From Candidatus Poribacteria bacterium (GTDB lineage Bacteria > Poribacteria > WGA-4E > UBA9662), in the NCBI GenBank assembly GCA_030748495.1, contig JASMLX010000055.1, positions 1-41,128 of the forward strand: a stretch of DNA of 41,128 nucleotides, given 5' to 3'. Both the position numbers and the translations under genes were made by a program. Within the stretch, counting starts at the first letter, position 1, and each line of letters begins with the position of its first letter. The notes beneath the pieces are model-generated. The model saw only the letters and a list, made by a program, of their open reading frames with translations. It made no database searches and was not told where the DNA came from. Below, piece by piece: positions 36,454-41,128 of the stretch.

Positions 36454-37307
36454 TCAAACTGACAAAACAGGTTGGTAAATCTCCATCTCTTCACCATGGA
36501 GAAAAAACGACCGAATGTCGTAACGACTGGGGCGCTCAACTGGCAGGTCTCCATTATCGATCATCAGTTCGAGGGGGGAACAGTAGGTTCGAACCGGTAT
36601 CTGAACCACTTCATGCATTCTCGCTAACTCGTAAATAGCCATGATGATTTCTATGGCGGCCATGCCATTTTCAGCTTGTCCTCGGTGTACTGTTCGGGCC
36701 TCTATCCAATCGACCAATTCACGGGCTTGAGCCACATGCTGATCAGAACCGTCAGAGGGCCGGTCTTCCCAATCAGTTGCTTTGTTATTCAGCAGTCGTA
36801 CTCTCTGTTCAGATAAATCGATGATACCGTCTGAACCATAAATTACGCTGCTAAATGGTTGGGTCCCTGCAATCTCCTGCAGCAGTGTGCCAATGCAACC
36901 ACCTTCAAAACCGATGATGCCGACGCTTCGATCTTCAATCGGCACATTCCTTTCGTACCGTTCAGTCTTGCGTTCAACATTACCGATAACCCATTCTGCT
37001 CGGGGGTCAGTCAACATATAGCGCATCATGTCGAGCAAATGAGTACCCACATTAAGCAAGCCCTGGCCGTCTCGACATATAACCTGAATCTGCCGTGGCT
37101 CACCAATCGCCCCTTCAGCGATCAACTGACGCGCATCAGTCCAAGCAGAATTGAACCGACGTTGCTGGCCAAAATTGTCAAGGACGCTCTGAACAGGGTC
37201 GGCAGCGGCTACCATCTCTACCTCATCAACACCTTGATAGCCTTGAGCGTGGAACTTAGCAATCTGACCGGAACCAATAATTCCGACCCGATATTTTTTT
37301 CTGACAT
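36454..37307 (-). pseudogene. Gfo/Idh/MocA dehydrogenase, frameshifted and missing the EKP region
   Basis: ATG 37307 has AAAGGAG at good spacing and starts MSEK. The T7 run at 37294-37300 (A7 on the coding strand) is one base short, and one more A would give KKYRVGIIGSGQIAKFHAQG in frame. The Rossmann start runs to MVAAADPVQSVLDNF and then jumps directly to GQQRRFNSAWTDARQLIAEG. Compared with the intact Gfo/Idh protein at 22507-23646, about 70 residues are missing, including the E-K-P active-site motif. The C-terminal sheet domain (GFEGGCIGTLLQEIAGTQPF) is complete. It therefore carries two independent inactivating lesions. Earlier function was probably sugar dehydrogenation. Confidence 0.88.
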
Positions 37308-37756
37308 TTTAGACTCCTTTTATCGAAAATGAAAACTCACACGCCATGTGGATTATCCTGGCTATGTGATACGAGTCTTAATCTTGTTAGTATTAGCAAC
37401 TATTCCGTTAGCAGAAACAGTGCCTTTCTGTTGCCACCGGATTACGGATCAGATCCGTGGACGATACAGCCAGGCCACACGATTATTTTACCTTTCTAGT
37501 ACTCAAAGGGGTGACTATATTGGAACTTATAGCCAATAGCGTTGGAGCATCGAGAATGAGTCCGTCCATTTAGCCTATTAGTTTCATCAACTTGTACCTA
37601 ACAACGTATAGCGACGCTCAAATTCAACCTTGAAGCGCAACACCCACTCCGAATGTTTTTCCAACCCCTCCTGTCGATGTCACAGACGTTAGCAGGTTTT
37701 ATGGTACTTCTGTGGAGTAATTCCTTTTTTCTCGCCGGATGTAGTGATAGACGGTT
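37308..37756. other. Intergenic, nothing recognised
   Basis: 449 bp lacking any recognisable gene; short plus-strand frames have no family resemblance I can name. Confidence 0.35.
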
Positions 37757-37978
37757 TTGTGTCTAGATACCGACCTCCGGTACAGGTCTGAACTGGCCGG
37801 AGAGTTATTCCGGGCTCAGCTACTGCCGGGGCAGACCACCGATCAGGCTACACATTACCACTTCCAGTTTGATCGCTTTCTTAGCCTCCTGCCTTCGCTT
37901 TGTTTCCGCTTGATGGCCAACGCACCTCTGTCCCCTTTTAGGTCGCTATTGCGTCTTAAGCTTTCGGTTGGTATTTGA
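37757..37978 (+). pseudogene. Probable C-terminal relic of an IS4-family transposase
   Basis: LDTDLRYRSELAGELFRAQL then GQTTDQATHYHFQFDRFLSL. This fits the end of IS4-type transposases (TDLxxxxxxxxYxxRFxIExLFRDAKQFTGLxxCQA...HFHFNASLT), with the YREK region altered. Only about 70 residues remain and no terminal repeats were found, so the family call is tentative. Confidence 0.35.
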
Positions 37979-38070
37979 AACTCAAATTCTCAAATTGAAG
38001 GACAAAGGGTCACACGCTATGATTCTGGGAAAAGAGAATTCCAATATCGGCCATGACAGTATAAATTAGT

Positions 38071-38205
38071 GACAAATACAGGCACCAGGTCGAAAACGTA
38101 TTTGCCAGACTGAAACATTTTAGCGCTATAACTAGGAGATAGGATCAGCTTAAGTGCAATTACCAATCTATGCTAAACTTTGGCCGGTAGTTTCATTTGG
38201 CTACC
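38071..38205 (+). pseudogene. C-terminal relic of an IS5-family (IS427-like) transposase
   Basis: DKYRHQVENVFARLKHFSAI, then a stop, then QLKCNYQSMLNFG, a stop, and HLATNLNYLPA. The family end is YRxRxxVERxFxKLKxFRRIATRYDKLxxNFxAMxxLAxxxIWL; the catalytic Glu is kept in QVENVF. The remainder of the element is not recognisable. Confidence 0.6.
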
Positions 38206-38258
38206 AATCTGAATTATCTACCGGCCCTAGAATGTTGCAATTGGTCCTGAACAGTCGA

Positions 38259-38408
38259 TCAAATTTGACAATCATCCTCAAGTAATTTGGTGTTCAATTT
38301 AGCCACAGCAACAGTTCTAGGTATTGCCTCAGTATCAAAAATCAGCTGATATGGTTTTTGATGTGCTACCTCAGTTCCAATGTCTTTTTCTTTCTCAAAC
38401 ATGAGCAT
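38259..38408 (-). CDS. Possible 49-residue hypothetical protein
   Basis: Minus-strand frame MLMFEKEKDIGTEVAHQKPY continuing to LEDDCQI, rich in charged residues with a hydrophobic QLIFD and VAVAKL core, so it reads like real protein. GAGG lies just before the first ATG and about 9 nt before a second ATG at 38402. No family recognised. It may be a small regulatory or antitoxin-like protein or a gene fragment. Confidence 0.4.
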   Translation of the reverse strand: MLMFEKEKDIGTEVAHQKPYQLIFDTEAIPRTVAVAKLNTKLLEDDCQI

Positions 38409-38682
38409 TTCCCTCAGCTTTTAATTCAACAGAGAGTACGAAAGATTATCAACACTACTAATGGTGAAAAAGGGACAAATTCTGAAAAATATTAGAGGTG
38501 CGGTGGGGCTATTCTACTTATTAGTGAGATGATTATAACAATGCGCAGAAAAATTATTGATTGTTAATACAAATGTAACGGAACCGGCGATCGCAACCAA
38601 ATCGTACGCTCTAATCAGCCTTTGGGCCTCGACACCTTCGTGGCTGATGCCATACGCTTGAGCCCTAAAATCACTTCACTAT

Positions 38683-39645
38683 TTATTTGATATATGTCAA
38701 CGGTATCTCCGCCCCGGCAACGAAACTCAACTTGGCGATATTGCACATTTGATAGACGTTGATCCGGAAATCGGGACAGGTGCTGACCAAGCAGTAAGCA
38801 TCCGTGGGAGTGAAATTGTACTCGGTGACGAGCCATTCGATAAGATGCTTGGTGGCTGTATCGACGGCCTGCTCCAGGGGACGGGCCGCTTGGGTGGCGA
38901 TAAGCGCGTCGGGCTTCTCGATGCGCATGAAGGGCAGGTGTTTTTGTTTCTGTAACTCGAATCGCAGGCGGACGGTGCCACATGTCTCAGCAGCAGTGCC
39001 GCTGTATTCGGTATCGCCCTGGCTCGCATGTACATCGCCAAGGTAAAAAAGGCCACCTTTATGGTAAACAGGGAGGTGGATTCTGTTACCGGTCGTTACG
39101 TCGCGGATATCGAGATTGCCACCCCAAGAGCCTTGGCCGTCGATGCTTGTCGTTACCTCACGGTCTGGTGCGGTACCGATGGTACCGATGAACGGCGTAA
39201 TGGGCCACGTGATATCATCGCTAAAATGAAGTGTGCCATCGCGCATGGTACCGCTGGGACCGGGTGTGTGCCTGAAGATTTTTGTGGTGTATTCGGATGA
39301 CAATTCTGGCCAGCGCGTGGATTCGCCAAACGGCCCGCGCATGGGCCCGACAGCAATCCATGAATAATCTTCGACCTCAATGTTCTCAATGCATGCAACA
39401 AGCAGGTCACCGCGTTCAGTACCTTCCACATAAACAGGGCCAGCGATAGGGTTGGCTAGGGGTGGGTTGCGGTCGAAACCCGGCCGGTTGGCGGGTATGG
39501 ACTTATCTTCGGGATTCTTGAAGAAGCCTGAACTGGCGTCCCAGGTCTCAATTTCAAACGTCTCGCCCGGTTGAACGCGCAACAGGGGCCTATCGCGCCA
39601 GTTGAAGGCGTACTTTTTGGCGTCTTCGCGAAGGATCTTTTGCAT
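38683..39645 (-). CDS. Acetamidase/formamidase family hydrolase
   Basis: 320 residues, the usual family length. FmdA/AmdA features are present: an N-terminal beta-rich part (PLLRVQPGETFEIETWDASS), NPIAGPVYVEGTERGDLLVA, the central GSWGGNLDIRDVTTGNRIHL with HKGGLFYLGDVHASQGDTEY containing the catalytic Asp/His cluster, TAAETCGTVRLRFEL, and near the end YCLVSTCPDFRINVYQMCN. Members hydrolyse formamide, acetamide or related amides to ammonia and acid; a role in nitrogen acquisition is inferred. An 18-bp palindrome lies 41 bp upstream of the start. The gene is intact and flanked by IS relics on both sides. Confidence 0.9.
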   Translation of the reverse strand: MQKILREDAKKYAFNWRDRPLLRVQPGETFEIETWDASSGFFKNPEDKSIPANRPGFDRNPPLANPIAGPVYVEGTERGDLLVACIENIEVEDYSWIAVGPMRGPFGESTRWPELSSEYTTKIFRHTPGPSGTMRDGTLHFSDDITWPITPFIGTIGTAPDREVTTSIDGQGSWGGNLDIRDVTTGNRIHLPVYHKGGLFYLGDVHASQGDTEYSGTAAETCGTVRLRFELQKQKHLPFMRIEKPDALIATQAARPLEQAVDTATKHLIEWLVTEYNFTPTDAYCLVSTCPDFRINVYQMCNIAKLSFVAGAEIPLTYIK

Positions 39646-39685
39646 TACTATTTTAGAACTTTGGGTTTGTACGAGCGTTTGTAGA

Positions 39686-39703
39686 AACGGCTAGCTAGCC
39701 GTT
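39686..39703. promoter_or_regulatory. 18-bp perfect palindrome upstream of the formamidase gene
   Basis: aacggctagctagccgtt at 39686-39703 is self-complementary and sits 41 bp upstream of the formamidase start. The position and symmetry suit a dimeric repressor or activator site; a gene for the regulator is not in view. Confidence 0.5.
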
Positions 39704-40499
39704 AGCTTAAATAATTTTAACAGAGAAAGAGAAACGATGCAATGGCACTCAACTAGAAAACCCTCGAAAACTATAGGTTAAAGCCGTAGCCGAATTATAG
39801 CCTAGTCCTCACCGGGCATCCAACCCCAAAAGTAGCCATAGGTCTAGTGCCTTGAGTCCATATTTCAGGTAAGATTGCTGACCCTATTGAATAACAGGCG
39901 TGGCTGGGCGCATCGGTGGCCAAGAAAATGATTTCTAACGACCTGCCTTTGACCATTTCTTCCAGAGATGGATAAGTTTTTTGGCAGGCACAGACTATCA
40001 GCCAGTATGACGCAATCGTCCGGAAAGGGGGTTGCTAACAACAAGCCGTCTCACATCGGGGTAATTCTAGAGCCGAATGACGCGCCGAAGCGACAGACGT
40101 CATGTCCGGCAATACCGAAGCGAATTTTACGATCTGACACCGGTTACCAAGTTTTGTCCTGACATCTGCCCAGATCGGTTTCATCGAATCTCTAAATCGT
40201 AGATGAGATGGTATTGATTGAGAACAGTCATTTTTACCCCCTCCAACAGTTTTATGGTATTGACGTTTTAGCTCAAATCGGAATTGGATACTAAAAAAGG
40301 AGTGAGCGTTTCTGGTTCTATTGCTATTTTGGGAATAGACATTAACAGATAACCAGTAGTGGCGTTCCGGCCAACCGGACGTCATCATCTCACCATATGA
40401 TAAAATACATTTTAGGGATTGCTAAAATAAAATAGAGAATGCTTTTGTATAAAAAAGTAGCACCCAGGACAAGTCAATCATTATAGGGCACTTGGAATA
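39704..40499. other. Gene-poor region with one broken start at 40231
   Basis: On the minus strand ATG 40231 has a very strong Shine-Dalgarno (GGAGGGG) at 5-nt spacing and reads MTVLNQYHLIYDLEIR before a TGA. Downstream, another frame gives KIRFGIAGHDVCRFGASFGS, which resembles the nucleotide-binding start of a Gfo/Idh protein (KIRFGIxGxGxxG) but lacks its glycines. This is probably an old, heavily decayed gene. Nothing else is recognised in the stretch. Confidence 0.35.
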
Positions 40500-40980
40500 A
40501 CATTCTACGCACCGTCTGAATCGGGCTGGATAGTAGCTGATATTTGCATTTAAACTTTCAATTTGAACGGTCTGTTTTTGGCCTCTAATCTGTGTTCCAG
40601 CGAGACAATTTGTTTCTAGACCTTGAATCCATCGGTCGCTATTTGGGCCATGTGATGGTCATTGAGTAAGCCAAGTAGTCTGTTCCAGGCTCTCTTACGG
40701 CCACCGCCAACGGTGTAGGCCATGGCTTCCTGATCCAATCTGTCGATCGCAATCTGGAGTCATAATTTTCCGTTTTTTTGACGGTCAAATGCCACATTTC
40801 ATCAATCTCTACTATCTCCATCTCCGGCCTCTTTTCCAGAACATATTCCTGGATATTGTTTCCAAATTGTCTAATCCAATTGAGTCGCGTGATATTACTC
40901 AGCCCTAATAAGTACGACCTATACCTGATAATTCATTACCCTGCAAATACAACTGGAGTTCTAATAGTTTTTTATCTAAT
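40500..40980 (-). pseudogene. IS1-family transposase relic (InsA C-terminus plus InsB)
   Basis: On the minus strand, from about 40970, LELQLYLQGNELSGIGR is the InsA helix-turn-helix region. Then come YLLGLSNITRLNWIRQFGNN and IQEYVLEKRPEMEIVEIDEM-WHL, whose IDEMWH is the first catalytic Asp of IS1 InsB. After shifts QIDRLDQEAMAYTVGGGRKR, LLNDHHMAQIATDGFKV (second Asp) and EHRLEAKNRPFKLKV follow. The N-terminal zinc ribbon is missing because the remnant is cut at the tip of the IS1 copy at 40982, which points the other way. Many stops and frameshifts. Confidence 0.8.
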
Positions 40981-40981
40981 C

Positions 40982-41128
40982 GCTAGTGTCCAGCTGATAA
41001 GACTCTTTCATAAAGTCTAAAATTTGTTTCTTTTATGATTATAGAACATCAAATTTGTCCTTCTTGTCAGAGCCCAAATAGAGTCCAAAATGGGACTACT
41101 GCTTCTGGAAAGCAGATGATTTATGGCC
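40982..41128. repeat. Right copy of contig-terminal inverted repeat (IS1-family left end)
   Basis: Inverted partner of 1-154. The tip gctagtgtcca is followed by ctgataagactctttcataaagtc and the start of an IS1-type transposase. About 6 bp are missing between tip and the shared block compared with the left copy. The element abuts an older, oppositely oriented IS1 relic. Confidence 0.8.
41035..41128 (+). CDS. IS1-family transposase, N-terminal zinc-ribbon part (truncated by window edge)
   Basis: ATG 41035 starts MIIEHQICPSCQSPNRVQNG and continues TTASGKQMIYG to the window end. CPSC is the first half of the InsA zinc ribbon. The protein is identical to the left-end copy from VQNG onwards and differs in the first residues and the ribbon. 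Whether it is a complete active copy cannot be seen. Confidence 0.7.
   Translation, partial: MIIEHQICPSCQSPNRVQNGTTASGKQMIYG

Noticed and set aside
1..41128. Whole window as an IS1-bounded composite transposon
   Set aside because: The content is largely core metabolism (dxs, selD, hemW) spread over 41 kb and the IS copies are cut by the window edges, so a contig break at a repeat is much more likely.
1..41128. CRISPR array, prophage or integrated plasmid
   Set aside because: No regularly spaced direct repeats, phage structural genes, integrase with att sites, or replication gene seen.

Overview
The window reads as one assembled contig from an uncultivated environmental bacterium with an IS-rich, partly decayed genome. 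The gene set fits Candidatus Poribacteria or a similar sponge-associated lineage: ASPIC/FG-GAP proteins, HEAT and LamG proteins, a sulfatase, Gfo/Idh dehydrogenases and an acetamidase/formamidase. This taxonomic guess is inference from gene content; there is no rRNA, tRNA or other phylogenetic marker RNA here. Both contig ends lie inside copies of the same IS1-family element pointing outwards, which is how short-read assemblies usually break.

Layout. 1-2240: IS1 end, then a decayed IS3-family element whose orfA is split by an IS701-like element with intact 15-bp inverted repeats and a 4-bp target duplication. 2612-7407 (minus): a two-gene operon of a membrane multiheme cytochrome c and a membrane-anchored FG-GAP/ASPIC-UnbV/TPR protein. 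8718-12218 (minus): a HEAT-repeat lipoprotein and a large FG-GAP propeller protein. 12.6-13.9 kb: IS5 and IS982 relics. 14071-16642 (minus): a ThDP-dependent acetolactate-synthase-like enzyme and a RraA-like protein. 16951-21069 (plus): selD, a TIGR00282/YmdB-type phosphoesterase and dxs. 21.1-22.0 kb: an internally deleted IS30 element with perfect ends. 22507-26601 (minus): Gfo/Idh dehydrogenase, sulfatase and short-chain dehydrogenase. 27.0-28.0 kb: IS3 and IS481 relics. 28060-30612 (plus): hemW and an M48 peptidase. 30.7-31.8 kb: ISKra4-like and IS630 relics. 31905-32912 (plus): an exported TolB-like propeller. 33450-39645 (minus): LamG/propeller protein, frameshifted ADP-ribosylglycohydrolase, broken Gfo/Idh gene and formamidase. 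37.7-38.2 kb and 40.5-41.1 kb: more IS relics.

The most important correction to a plain ORF reading is selD. Its coding region begins at 16951 and runs through an in-frame UGA at codon 17, exactly where SelD carries its catalytic Cys/Sec. A short GG-loop hairpin sits about 17 nt downstream. The organism therefore very probably makes selenoproteins. Other points of interest are a promoter-plus-leader sequence present twice, 9 kb apart, with a conserved hairpin; a propeller inserted inside a LamG domain; the cytochrome/ASPIC operon; and two neighbouring genes each broken at a poly-A run. At least ten different IS copies or relics from about nine families are recognisable, nearly all inactivated.
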